In this document: one piece after another, positions 8,585 through 16,730 of the stretch
Layout of the letters: the number at the start of each line of letters is the position of its first letter
Numbering within the stretch: position 1 is the stretch's first letter
Notes under the pieces: generated by a model
What the model was told of the DNA's origin: nothing
What the model saw: the letters and a program-made list of their open reading frames with translations, nothing else
Database searches by the model: none
Translations under genes and position numbers: made by a program
Source: Haloterrigena salifodinae
GTDB lineage: Archaea > Halobacteriota > Halobacteria > Halobacteriales > Natrialbaceae
Length of the DNA: 64,000 bases
Direction of reading: 5' to 3'
Assembly: GCF_003977755.1 (NCBI RefSeq)
Contig: NZ_RQWN01000002.1
Span: 620,001-684,000, forward strand

Positions 8585-9451
8585 TCACTGAGACGTCTCT
8601 TGCATCGACCGGCGCCACTCCCGGAGGGCCTCGAGGTCCCGCTCGAGGGCCTCCAGTTGCGTCTCGAGCGCATCGACATCGGTCGACAGCGTCTCCACAT
8701 CGTCGTCGATCGTCGAGCGGAGCGTCCGCAGGTTGCGCTCGATGGACGCCGTCACTGCCTCGAATCGCTCGTCGACCGACTCTTCGAGGGCCGCGACGTC
8801 GTCGTCGACGCGATCGACCTCCTTCGAGAGCCGCGAGCGGAGCAGAACGGTCTCGCGGTCGAGACGGGCTACGAGACCGTCGATTCGCTCCTCTAGCTCC
8901 GCGGCCCGGTCGTCGAGACTCGTCTCGACGGTCTCGAGGCGCGCCTCCACGTCAGTCAGTCGATCGTCCGTGCGCTCGAGGCGCGCGTCGTGGTCGTCGA
9001 CACGCGACTCGACCGAGTTGCGTACCGAGTGGAACTCGCTTCGAATCCCCTCCGTCTCGGTTCGCTGCTCGGCCAGTCGCTCGTCGAGGTCCGTGAGCCG
9101 GCGGGAGAGTTCCTCGAGGCGGGGCTCGATAGTGTTCTCGAGGCGGGTCCGCAGGTCCGCCGTCGACTCGGCGGCGTCGAGCTCCGTCCGCAACGCGTCG
9201 ACCTCCGCGGCGGTCTCCGCGATGTCGGCCCGCAGCTCCGACAGCGCGGTCTCCGCGGCCGGTGGCGCATCGGAAACGGCATCCGGATCGACGTCGAGCT
9301 CGCCCTCCTCGAGCGCGAGCGCCTCGCGGAGCGCCACCGTCCGGCGACCGGACTCGTCGGCCCAGAGGTCGAGCAACAGCGCTTCGAGGACGTCGGTCTC
9401 GGCTTCGTCCGTCGACTCGACGGAACTGGTGGAATCGTTTTGCGATGGCAT
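8585..9451 (-). CDS. Long coiled-coil protein of unknown function
   Basis: A 288-residue, very acidic, cysteine-free protein. Residues 1-30 are Ser/Thr/Glu-rich; residues about 22-50 (LEALLLDLWADESGRRTVALREALAL) look like a small globular helical segment. From about residue 65 to 280 the sequence is almost continuous heptad-like repeats with hydrophobic residues alternating with E, R and D (for example DLRTRLENTIEPRLEELSRR), predicting a long coiled coil. No membrane segment or enzymatic motif is seen. It is divergent from nth. Such proteins may be structural or scaffolding; no function is claimed. Confidence 0.75.
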   Translation of the reverse strand: MPSQNDSTSSVESTDEAETDVLEALLLDLWADESGRRTVALREALALEEGELDVDPDAVSDAPPAAETALSELRADIAETAAEVDALRTELDAAESTADLRTRLENTIEPRLEELSRRLTDLDERLAEQRTETEGIRSEFHSVRNSVESRVDDHDARLERTDDRLTDVEARLETVETSLDDRAAELEERIDGLVARLDRETVLLRSRLSKEVDRVDDDVAALEESVDERFEAVTASIERNLRTLRSTIDDDVETLSTDVDALETQLEALERDLEALREWRRSMQETSQ

Positions 9452-9576
9452 TGTGAGCCCGTGGTGCGGTTCCAGACGACGGCGAGCGCCTTCCCCGGTT
9501 GGCGTAGCGCGTCGGCCGCAGTTCGACCGTCCGCGTTTGACGTTAGGCTTCTCTCGGATAGGTATACGAATAATAG

Positions 9577-9591
9577 TTTCGTTCTGCGAAA
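9577..9591. promoter_or_regulatory. Palindromic operator-like site between divergent genes
   Basis: TTTCG-TTCTG-CGAAA is a perfect 5+5 inverted repeat sitting near the middle of the 258-bp gap between the coiled-coil gene (minus, start 9451) and nth (plus, start 9710). AT-rich TATA-like stretches flank it on both sides (9565-9575 and 9587-9596). It resembles haloarchaeal operator half-sites of the TTTCG/CGAAA type, but no regulator is assigned. Confidence 0.35.
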
Positions 9592-9709
9592 TAAAACGGC
9601 CGGCCGGCGTCGGTTCGCCGTCGTCGGCAGGCGTCGTCGGTCGTCGATCCGCGGACCCGACCGGCGCGAACCGAACACCTCAAATGGACGCTCTCGCAAC
9701 GAACGCTCG

Positions 9710-10393
9710 ATGGGAACCCCACTCGAGAGCCGCGAGGCGCAGGCCGAAGAGGTCGTCGACCGCCTCGAGGAGGCGTATCCGGACTCGACGATCTCGCTGC
9801 GGTACTCGAACCGGCTGGAGTTGCTGATCGCGGTGATCCTCTCTGCACAGTGTACCGACGAGCGCGTCAACACGGAAACGGAACACCTCTTCGAGAAGTA
9901 CGACGGCGCCGAGGACTACGCCAACGCGCCGGAGGAAGAACTCGCGGAGGACCTGAACTCGATCACCTACTACAACAGCAAGGCGGGCTACATCAAGAGT
10001 TCCTGCCAGACGATCCTCGAGGAGCACGACGGCGAGGTGCCGGACACGATGGACGAGCTGACGGAGCTGTCGGGCGTCGGCCGGAAGACGGCCAACGTGG
10101 TCCTCCAGCACGGCCACGACGTGGTCGAGGGGATCGTCGTCGACACGCACGTCCAGCGGCTCTCGCGCCGGCTCGGCCTAACCGAGGAGAAGCGCCCGGA
10201 GGCGATCGAGCAGGATCTGATGGGGATCGTCCCCGAGGGCTACTGGCAGCAGTTCACCCACCTCTGTATCGACCACGGCCGCGCGACCTGCACCGCCCGC
10301 AACCCCGACTGCAGCGACTGTGTGCTGGCCGATATCTGTCCCTCGGAGAAGGGCGACAGCGAGATCGATCTCGCTTCCGGCGAGCCGTGGTAG
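9710..10393 (+). CDS. nth: Endonuclease III, DNA glycosylase/AP lyase
   Basis: A 227-residue base-excision repair enzyme that removes oxidised pyrimidines and cleaves the abasic site. It has the helix-hairpin-helix LSGVGRKTANVVL with the catalytic lysine, and the catalytic aspartate in VDTHVQRLSRRLGL. The C-terminal 4Fe-4S loop has the exact spacing C-x6-C-x2-C-x5-C (CTARNPDCSDC then VLADIC). The frame is open upstream to 8990, but MGTPLESREAQAEEVV at 9710 is the natural family start. Length is close to that of bacterial and archaeal Nth. Confidence 0.93.
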   Translation: MGTPLESREAQAEEVVDRLEEAYPDSTISLRYSNRLELLIAVILSAQCTDERVNTETEHLFEKYDGAEDYANAPEEELAEDLNSITYYNSKAGYIKSSCQTILEEHDGEVPDTMDELTELSGVGRKTANVVLQHGHDVVEGIVVDTHVQRLSRRLGLTEEKRPEAIEQDLMGIVPEGYWQQFTHLCIDHGRATCTARNPDCSDCVLADICPSEKGDSEIDLASGEPW

Positions 10394-10451
10394 GATCTCG
10401 AGTTGGATTGCGATCTGAGCCGACTTCTCGCCATGCGGTGGCGCGCGCTGG

Positions 10452-10553
10452 CGGCTGGTCGAGTACTCACGAGACCAGCCGATAACTCCGTGCGAGGTCT
10501 TCGTGAACAAAGTGAACGAAGGCTTGTCAGAGCTTGCTCTGACAGTGGATGAG
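10452..10553. repeat. Tandem hairpins, candidate dispersed intergenic repeat
   Basis: The 375-bp gap after nth holds three inverted repeats in a row: CGGCTGGTC...GACCAGCCG (10452-10481), CTTCGT...ACGAAG (10499-10521) and the perfect TGTCAGAGC-TT-GCTCTGACA (10525-10544). They are followed by GTGAGCGAATCGG and GGTTGGGGAGGGTG motifs of the kind I associate with haloarchaeal intergenic repeats. The first hairpin could also serve as nth 3' end structure. The rest of the gap (10554-10768) shows no gene. Confidence 0.4.
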
Positions 10554-10768
10554 TGAACGACCGTAGGGAGTGAGCGAATCGGTTGGGGAGGGTGTGGAAA
10601 TCCCCGTTGCCACGATAGCAGAGCGTCCGTTACTCTTGGACCCCCCTTCACTCGCTCCGTCGCATGTGTGACGGTCTGAACACCATCGAACGAGGTGAAT
10701 TCATCTAGCCGACCTTCGCAAGCCCAACGCCTTTTCGCGGTTCGACGGTAGCCTCAGTCGGGATCAGT

Positions 10769-11014
10769 ATGTCCGACAACACTGACGAGACCGGCAAAGA
10801 CGAGCACGGGCGGGACGTCGAACTGGCTCACGAGGACACGGAGGACGAAGACGAGGAAGAGGAACTCACCGAGGAGGAGAAGGAGGCCCGCGAACGACAG
10901 GACGAAGAGCAACGACGCCAGGACATCGAACACAAGTCCGACGACCGGGTCGACGACGCCCTCGAGCAGGAGAACCCGGACAACCACCGGGACGAAGAGC
11001 CGTACAACAGCTAG
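10769..11014 (+). CDS. Short, extremely acidic protein of unknown function
   Basis: An 81-residue protein made almost entirely of charged and polar residues, with more than 40 percent Asp plus Glu (for example EDEDEEEELTEEEKEA) and virtually no hydrophobic core. It is probably intrinsically disordered or partly helical in salt. The ATG at 10769 opens the frame. No family or partner is recognised; the following gene is 263 bp away. Composition could reflect a small haloadaptive or nucleic-acid-mimic protein, but nothing proves this. Confidence 0.6.
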   Translation: MSDNTDETGKDEHGRDVELAHEDTEDEDEEEELTEEEKEARERQDEEQRRQDIEHKSDDRVDDALEQENPDNHRDEEPYNS

Positions 11015-11277
11015 TCCGACCGGCCGCGAGCGCATCGCGCCGTTTCCGACCGCTCGAGACGAGACAGCTCAGAACGACCCGCCGTCACCGCCGGTACTCA
11101 CACGTTTTTCGCTCGCTCGTCGCTGAGAGCCGTCCTCGAACGCCCTCGAGTGGCATCTCGGCTGCGCTGAACCGGCGTCTCCGGGACGTCTCGATCGATG
11201 ACTGGTTGGTATCCGTGATTACCGACAACCGCAGGCACGGCCGCTTTGCACGGGTATCGGCTACTGCCGGTGGAGAC

Positions 11278-11724
11278 ATGAGCGACACACCAACCGATAC
11301 GAACCGGGACAGTACCGCAGCCGAGCGAGCCGGCCACCGAAACACCCTGAACACGGACACGATGCAGTGGCTGAGCGCCCTCGTCGCGATCATCGGGCTC
11401 TACGTCGTCGCCTCGCCGTTCATCTTCGAGGCGACGGACCAGGCGATCTGGAACGACACGCTCGTCGGGACGGGGATTTTCCTGCTGGCGGGCTATAACT
11501 TCGTCCGCCTCTCGCGGGATCGGCTGGCGAGCGTCGGCGTCGCGTCGCTGGCCGTCCTGCTCGGCCTCTGGCTGCTCGTCTCGCCCGCCGTAATCGACAT
11601 GGGGAGCAGTACGCTGGCGGCCGGGACCGCGGCTTCCGGGCTGGCTACCGCCGTTCTCTCGGCGTACAACGCGTACGCGAACAACAAGGCTGACGCACCC
11701 GACCGAGTCGGCGCGCGTGCCTGA
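11278..11724 (+). CDS. SPW-repeat membrane protein
   Basis: A 148-residue membrane protein. After a hydrophilic 30-residue head come four hydrophobic segments (about residues 36-55, 66-80, 87-106, 117-135). Two units carry the SPW-type pattern: ALVAIIGLYVVASPFIF and LAVLLGLWLLVSPAVI, in which the usual W is replaced by F or A. SPW-family proteins are small integral membrane proteins of unknown function common in haloarchaea. The frame opens earlier at 11206, but MSDTPTDTNRDS at 11278 is the more natural start. Confidence 0.75.
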   Translation: MSDTPTDTNRDSTAAERAGHRNTLNTDTMQWLSALVAIIGLYVVASPFIFEATDQAIWNDTLVGTGIFLLAGYNFVRLSRDRLASVGVASLAVLLGLWLLVSPAVIDMGSSTLAAGTAASGLATAVLSAYNAYANNKADAPDRVGARA

Positions 11725-11749
11725 AACCGGCCGCTTTTTCTCAACCCGT

Positions 11750-12700
11750 TTATCGCCCCTCGAGTGCCTCGCCGGGAACGGAGAGCGTCTCGAGCGAGTC
11801 CGCGACCGAGACGGCGATCCGCGCGTCGACGCCGACCGACGTCACGCGCCGGCCGTCGGCGACGAGCGCGATCGGGCCTTCGTCGCGTTCGACCGTGAGC
11901 TCGAGCCGATCGTCGGGAAGCACCCAGCGGCGCGTGTCAGTGACGAAGGGCGCGACGGGCGCGACGGCGACCGCATCGACGGCGGTCGAGAGGTGGGGCG
12001 CGTCGACGGCGCCGGCGTAGCCGTCGCTACCGGCCGCCGTCGCAACCACGACGCCGTCGGCCCGGAACCTCGCGACGGAGTCGCCGCGGCTCGCGACGCC
12101 GTACTCGGAGATCCGCGCCGGTTCGTCGGTCACGAGCGTGACGTCGAACAGCGCGCGGTCGCGGACTGCGTCGGCTCCGGCGTCGACACTATCCGCGTTC
12201 GTCTCAGCGCCGTTGCCGTCAGCATCGCCACCGCTGGCGTCGAACTCGGCGCCGTCGGAATCGCTGTCGGCGTCGACGTCCACACCATCGTATCCGACGG
12301 CATCGCCGCGACGGCCGCGATCGGCGACCTCGAGTTCCAAAATCGCGTGTCGACGGACGGTCGCCTCGCCATCGAGGACGGCCTCGAGCGCCGCCGGCGC
12401 CCGCGCCCGGTCGACGGCGTCGATACCGGTGACGTCGCCGACCGGCAGGGCGGGAGCGTCGGCGCCGGCGCGACCGATCGCCGAGAGTTCCTCCTCGCTG
12501 GCCGCCACGAGAACCGAGGGCGCCGCTGCGAGAACGTCGTTTACGTCGCCGCTGACGGTCGTCGCGTCGCGATTCGCGACGGTCGGTCGGAGCGCGTCTG
12601 CGAGCGAGTCGTCGGCGGCGTCGGCTCTCGATCCCGTGTCGGCGTTCGCGTCGACGATACCGACGACCGGCTCCTCGTCAACGAACCACGCGGCGTCCAT
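11750..12700 (-). CDS. NAD kinase-like protein lacking the catalytic motifs
   Basis: A 316-residue protein with the overall plan of ATP-NAD/NADH kinases: an N-terminal alpha/beta half, the linker AALEAVLDGEATVRRHAIL, and a C-terminal beta half with VVVATAAGSDGYAGAVDAP at the place of the TPTGSTAYSLSAGGP loop, followed by VAPVAPF. The nucleotide-binding GGDGT motif is absent (VAASEEELSA occupies the position) and the NE pair after ALF is FD. It carries an acidic insert of about 35 residues (about 175-210). This looks like a non-catalytic or repurposed paralogue. Start 12700 (MDAAWFVDEEPVVGIVDAN) preserves the first beta strand. Confidence 0.7.
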   Translation of the reverse strand: MDAAWFVDEEPVVGIVDANADTGSRADAADDSLADALRPTVANRDATTVSGDVNDVLAAAPSVLVAASEEELSAIGRAGADAPALPVGDVTGIDAVDRARAPAALEAVLDGEATVRRHAILELEVADRGRRGDAVGYDGVDVDADSDSDGAEFDASGGDADGNGAETNADSVDAGADAVRDRALFDVTLVTDEPARISEYGVASRGDSVARFRADGVVVATAAGSDGYAGAVDAPHLSTAVDAVAVAPVAPFVTDTRRWVLPDDRLELTVERDEGPIALVADGRRVTSVGVDARIAVSVADSLETLSVPGEALEGR

Positions 12701-12814
12701 GTCGGGCCGTTGGCGCGGGTGCGAAAAAAGACGTGGGGTTCTCTCGTCGCCGCCGACCGTCACCGCCGCCCGATCGAACGGCCGTCGTGCGACCGGGGCG
12801 TCGGCGCGAATCGG

Positions 12815-14134
12815 TCAGTCGGAACGCTCGTCGTAGGGCCAGTCGCCCGTGACCCGCATTCCGTCCGCGAGGTCCTGGGCCTCGAGGTCGGCGGCGATCG
12901 CGTCGGGATCGCGGTGCTCGACGGTCGCGTCCTCGCGAGCGAGTTCGACGACGAGGTCTGTCAGCAGGATCGCCTGCTCGCGGAGCGTCCGCGGCTCGAG
13001 TTTCTCGATCGTGTCGGCGAACGTGTGGCCCCAGCCGCGGCCGACCTCGTCCGATGTCGATTTGACGTGGTAGCCGGGGACGCCCCACTGGACGAACGGC
13101 CAGTGATCGCTGTGGGGGCCGAGCTTCGGCACCGTCTCGATCGGGTGGTCGTAGCGGTCGGCGATCTCGTCGGCGGCCGACTCGAGGCCGTCGAAACCGT
13201 GTGTCGTCAACGACAGCGTCCGATCGCTGACGACGCCGTCGTTGTTGACGACGGCTTTGATTGCGTCATAGTCCGCCCGCTCGGCGTGGTAATTCGAACC
13301 GACCAGCCCCACTTCCTCGGCGCCGTAGGCGACGAACTCGACGCGGGTCTCGAGGTCGTCCTCGCGGGCGGCAAGCGCGTTCGCGAGTTCAACGACCATC
13401 GCGGTCCCGGCGCCGTTGTCCGCGGCGCCCTCCGCGATGTCGTGGGCGTCGACGTGGCTCGTCACCAGCACGCACTCGTCGGTGTCGGGCCCCAGTTCGG
13501 CGTGGACGTTCTGACTCGTCGCTGGGCTGATGTCGGCCTCGACGGTCAGTTCGATCTCCTCGCCGTCGAACCGGCGGGCCAGTCGCGCGCCGACCTCGCT
13601 CGAGACGCCGACGGCCGGAATCTCGCCGATGGGGTCCTCGTCGGTTCCCACACTCCCGGTCGGCGGCAGACAGCCCTCGACGTGGTTTCGGTAGACGAAC
13701 CCCACCGCGCCGTTCTCGACGGCGTGGTAGTACTTCTCTCGGCGGTGGAGGTAGCGATCGTAGTAGTCCGGGATATCGCTGCGAACCATGACGATCGCTC
13801 CCTCGAGGTCGGTCGCCTCGAAGTCCGCGGGGAGCCCGTAGCCGAGGTCGACCAGCGGCGCCGTCGCGCGGTCGGCGGGGCTGCGCGGCAGGGCGATGCA
13901 ATTCTGGCTCGTCTCGCCCGCGGTGATCTCGCTCCCCTCGCGCGTCCAGCCCTGAATGTCGAAGGACTCGAGGCGGGCGTTTCGGGCCCCGGCGTCGGCC
14001 AGCGCGTCGCGGGTCAGTTCGGCGGCCTCGCGCTCGCCGTCGCTGCCGGCCATCCGAGTTCCGATATCGACGAGGCGCTCGAGGTGGGTCCACCCGACAT
14101 CGCTCGTGAAGACGTTGCCGATCCAGTCGGTCAT
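12815..14134 (-). CDS. M28-family zinc metallopeptidase (aminopeptidase-like)
   Basis: A 439-residue di-zinc peptidase. The M28 metal ligands are visible: LVTSHVDAHDIAEGAADNGAG (H-x-D then the bridging D), VEFVAYGAEEVGLVGS (E-E, base and ligand), VVNNDGV, and a late GPHSDHWPF/GWGHTFADT histidine segment. A PA-like insertion (about residues 110-190) lies between the N-terminal helices and the catalytic fold, as in larger M28 members. No signal peptide is evident, so it is probably cytoplasmic and acts on peptides. The frame extends to 14311 but the family-like start is MTDWIGNVF at 14134. Confidence 0.88.
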   Translation of the reverse strand: MTDWIGNVFTSDVGWTHLERLVDIGTRMAGSDGEREAAELTRDALADAGARNARLESFDIQGWTREGSEITAGETSQNCIALPRSPADRATAPLVDLGYGLPADFEATDLEGAIVMVRSDIPDYYDRYLHRREKYYHAVENGAVGFVYRNHVEGCLPPTGSVGTDEDPIGEIPAVGVSSEVGARLARRFDGEEIELTVEADISPATSQNVHAELGPDTDECVLVTSHVDAHDIAEGAADNGAGTAMVVELANALAAREDDLETRVEFVAYGAEEVGLVGSNYHAERADYDAIKAVVNNDGVVSDRTLSLTTHGFDGLESAADEIADRYDHPIETVPKLGPHSDHWPFVQWGVPGYHVKSTSDEVGRGWGHTFADTIEKLEPRTLREQAILLTDLVVELAREDATVEHRDPDAIAADLEAQDLADGMRVTGDWPYDERSD

Positions 14135-14276
14135 ACCTCCGCTGTGGAGTGCCGGCCGGGAAACTGTACCGCTCGAGTCCCGACCCATGCCGAGAGCGAA
14201 CGAGAGCGGTTCATCCTTTCGAAGTTGACAAGACAAACTGCGAATCTTTTTCACGCCACTCCCTCTCGGAACGAGT

Positions 14277-15341
14277 ATGCGGGAGACGCTTGCCGAGTGG
14301 CGGCCGGCCATCGACGAGGCGATCGCCGATCTGGTCCCACGCGAAATCGACGCCGACTACCTCGCATCGTTCTTCGGCGATCCGACCTACGAGTACGATC
14401 CCGACGCCATCCAGCGGGCGCTGTCGACGCCGCTGTGGGACCTCCTCGACCGCGGCGGGAAACGGTGGCGCGCGGTGCTCTTTCTCGTCTTCGTCGAGGG
14501 GTTCGGCGAGGATCCGGCGGCGTACGTCGACTACGCCTGTATCCCGGAGATCCTCCACAACGGGACGATCATCGTCGACGACGTCGAGGACGAGGCGACG
14601 ATCCGCCGCGGCGAACGCGCACTCCACCGCGTCTACGGGCGGGATATCGCTCTCAACGCCGGCAACGCGATGTACTTCCTGCCGCTGAAGATCCTGACCG
14701 AGAACCCCGCCGACCTCCCGGCGGAGCGACGGCTCGCCGCCTACGAGATGCTGGTGGCGGAACTCAACCGCACGCACCTCGGCCAGGGGATGGACATCCG
14801 CTGGCACAACGAGGACGACGTGCGGGTTACCACCGACGAGTACCTCGAGATGTGCGCGTGCAAGACGGGCTGTCTCGCCCGGATCGTGGCCCGACTTGCG
14901 GCGATCATCACCGACCAACCCGACGACGTCGAGGCGGCCGTCGCGCGGTACGCGGAGCTGACCGCCGTCGCCTTCCAGATCGGCGACGACATCTTGGACG
15001 TCGAGCACTCGCTGGGCCGGGCCGGCGACTTCGGCAAGGCGTTCGGCAACGACATCCGCGAGGGCAAGCAGACGCTGCTGGTCATCCACGCGATCCAGGA
15101 GAGCGATCCCGAGCGGGCCCGACGACTGCAGGAGATCCTCGCCGCGGAGTCCAACACCGACGCGGAGATCGCCGAGGCCCTCGCGATCATCGAGGACGCC
15201 GGCAGCCTCGAGTACGCCCGCGAGCGCGCCCTCGAGCTAGCCGCCCGGGCCCGGGAGGCGGTCGATCGCCTCGAGTTCGACGCGGAGACGACCCGGGAAC
15301 TCCACGAGTTTACCGAGTTCGTCATCGAGCGCGAGGAGTGA
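14277..15341 (+). CDS. Polyprenyl diphosphate synthase (geranylgeranyl diphosphate synthase-like)
   Basis: A 354-residue trans-isoprenyl chain synthase that condenses isopentenyl diphosphate onto allylic diphosphates for lipid or quinone chains. It has the first aspartate-rich motif in HNGTIIVDDVEDEATIRRG and the second in FQIGDDILDVE, with the KTG substrate-binding segment (CACKTGCLARI). Product length cannot be fixed from the motif alone. Haloarchaea usually have several such paralogues; this one is not in a mevalonate operon. The start ATG at 14277 has no strong alternative. Confidence 0.87.
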   Translation: MRETLAEWRPAIDEAIADLVPREIDADYLASFFGDPTYEYDPDAIQRALSTPLWDLLDRGGKRWRAVLFLVFVEGFGEDPAAYVDYACIPEILHNGTIIVDDVEDEATIRRGERALHRVYGRDIALNAGNAMYFLPLKILTENPADLPAERRLAAYEMLVAELNRTHLGQGMDIRWHNEDDVRVTTDEYLEMCACKTGCLARIVARLAAIITDQPDDVEAAVARYAELTAVAFQIGDDILDVEHSLGRAGDFGKAFGNDIREGKQTLLVIHAIQESDPERARRLQEILAAESNTDAEIAEALAIIEDAGSLEYARERALELAARAREAVDRLEFDAETTRELHEFTEFVIEREE

Positions 15342-15495
15342 GCGGCGAGGGCAGCGCGAATCGACGGCGTCTCGCTCCGGCCCGTCCCAATCGCAGCATC
15401 GTCTCGAGTGTCTCGTTCTATCGGCTCCGGTGACTGTCTTCGATTCCGACGGGCAACCCTAGCTACTACTAGCGGGACGTGGTAGCCGTTCGTCG

Positions 15496-15897
15496 ATGGT
15501 CGATCACTCGAGTGCGAACGACCGCGGCGAGCGCGATCGCGAGCGGCCGACGGCGAGTCCGTGGCCCGTGCTGGTCGCGATCGGACTCGCGGGATCGGAG
15601 GTCGGCATCGTCGTCGACCTCCTCCCGGTCGCGGTCGGCGGACTCGTGCTGTTCGCTGCCAGCGTCGCGGGGATCCTCGCCGAGTCGGACCACGTCGCTG
15701 ACCCCTTGCCGGTCGCGATGGGTTTCGGCGCGGTCTTCGCGCTCGGCGGCGGCATGCTGTACGCGCTCGGAACCGACACCGTCGCCCCCGCAGCGACCGA
15801 CGGACTGACCGGGCTCACCACCCGCGGCCTCGCGATCGCGATCGCCGGCATCGTGACGGTCGTTGGAACGGTGATCGTCCACTACCGACGCCGCTAA
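15496..15897 (+). CDS. Four-span membrane protein, cox-cluster type
   Basis: A 133-residue protein with a hydrophilic head of 22 residues and four hydrophobic spans (about 23-40, 44-62, 70-90, 110-128). It resembles the small conserved membrane proteins that accompany cytochrome-oxidase (cox) genes in haloarchaea, although no oxidase gene is present here. It lies 18 bp upstream of the next small membrane-protein gene and probably shares a transcript. Function unknown. Confidence 0.6.
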   Translation: MVDHSSANDRGERDRERPTASPWPVLVAIGLAGSEVGIVVDLLPVAVGGLVLFAASVAGILAESDHVADPLPVAMGFGAVFALGGGMLYALGTDTVAPAATDGLTGLTTRGLAIAIAGIVTVVGTVIVHYRRR

Positions 15898-15915
15898 CGC
15901 CGCTAACAGATATCC

Positions 15916-16179
15916 ATGAGCCGACGCGCATTCGACGCCGAAATCACGCTCGATCTCGCGGTCAACCTGATTCCCCTCGCGATTATGGTGTTCTTCGTCG
16001 CGCTCTTCGCGGTGTTCAACCCGTGGGGGGTCGAACCGCTGCAGTCGACGATCCAGTTCGCAATCCTGCTGTCGATGATCGCGACGCTGGGCTTCGTCAC
16101 CTACTACGCGGCGCGTGTGATCGAACGGGACGACCGTACGTATCACGATACGACGACGATAAATCAAGAGAAGGACTGA
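15916..16179 (+). CDS. Two-span membrane protein (DUF6684-like), cox-cluster type
   Basis: An 87-residue protein with two hydrophobic spans (about 16-36, including LIPLAIMVFFVALFAVFNPW, and 47-65) and a short charged tail ending in NQEKD. Sequence style matches the small DUF6684-type proteins found beside haloarchaeal cytochrome-oxidase genes. It follows the four-span protein by 18 bp. Assignment rests on size, topology and context, not on a database search. Confidence 0.6.
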   Translation: MSRRAFDAEITLDLAVNLIPLAIMVFFVALFAVFNPWGVEPLQSTIQFAILLSMIATLGFVTYYAARVIERDDRTYHDTTTINQEKD

Positions 16180-16226
16180 GCCCGACGGCCGATATCGGCC
16201 TGCGGCCGCCGTTCTCGACGCGAACC

Positions 16227-16382
16227 TCAGGTGACGATGAGCACAAATCCCAGCAGCGCCATCAGGAGGGCGATACCGACGAGTAGCAACAGGAACAGTT
16301 CCTTCTCGGCGAGCCGTCGGTGCGACTCGTCGGTGTCAGCAGTGGCGTCGGGGCCGGTAGCGTCGGTTGGTTCGGAGTCCAC
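16227..16382 (-). CDS. Single-span tail-anchored mini-protein
   Basis: Reading the minus strand from a GTG at 16382 gives 51 residues: an acidic N-terminal half (DSEPTDATGPDATADTDESH) and a C-terminal hydrophobic helix (ELFLLLLVGIALLMALLGFV). This is a plausible tail-anchored or single-span membrane protein, convergent with the two cox-cluster-type genes. A purine-rich GAAGGAA lies about 10 nt before the GTG. No ATG start is available, which lowers confidence. Confidence 0.5.
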   Translation of the reverse strand: MDSEPTDATGPDATADTDESHRRLAEKELFLLLLVGIALLMALLGFVLIVT

Positions 16383-16470
16383 GGCTACGTTCCTTCGAGA
16401 GTACGACGACGCCGGGTAAAAAACGAGTGGTGGCGCGCGAACGCGCTGACGTCGTTCGCGCGGATCGGCG

Positions 16471-16580
16471 GTGTCGCGCCGACCGCTGCCGGCGCGACAC
16501 GGGCAGTGGGGATGGGGATGGGAGTGGGAATGCGACGGCAGGGCGCGACACGGGGAGTCCAGTGTCGACGACCCTGCCGT
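16471..16580. other. Double-hairpin element with a five-tract G-run (possible G-quadruplex)
   Basis: GTGTCGCGCC (16471-16480) pairs perfectly with GGCGCGACAC (16491-16500). Immediately after come five runs of three or four G separated by 2-4 nt (16501-16528). A second hairpin follows: ACGGCAGGG (16535-16543) pairs with CCCTGCCGT (16572-16580), enclosing a further CGACAC/GTGTCG pair (16546-16551 with 16562-16567). GGCGCGACACGGG occurs twice (16491 and 16542). No gene overlaps it. It could be a structured RNA, a protein-binding element or a mobile-repeat relic. Confidence 0.5.
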
Positions 16581-16730
16581 ACTCGTTCGTACGACGACAT
16601 CGACGAAACAAGTGCGGCCAAATAATTTTGGGGCTCGCGAGACCGACGGACCCGAGGTGACGATCGAACGCGCTCGCGCTGCTCGAGACGAAGCGCAAGG
16701 ACCTCGGGGACGCGCCGCGAACGGGCGACC

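Noticed and set aside
8990-9709. Long upstream extension of the endonuclease III frame
   Set aside because: It is antisense to the coiled-coil gene and has no conserved features; the family start is the ATG at 9710.
11717-15433. A plus-strand open frame of 1238 codons
   Set aside because: It runs antisense to the NAD-kinase-like and M28 peptidase genes and out of frame through the polyprenyl synthase gene. Its translation is rich in Arg/Gly/Asp shadow sequence with no motif, a typical effect of high GC.
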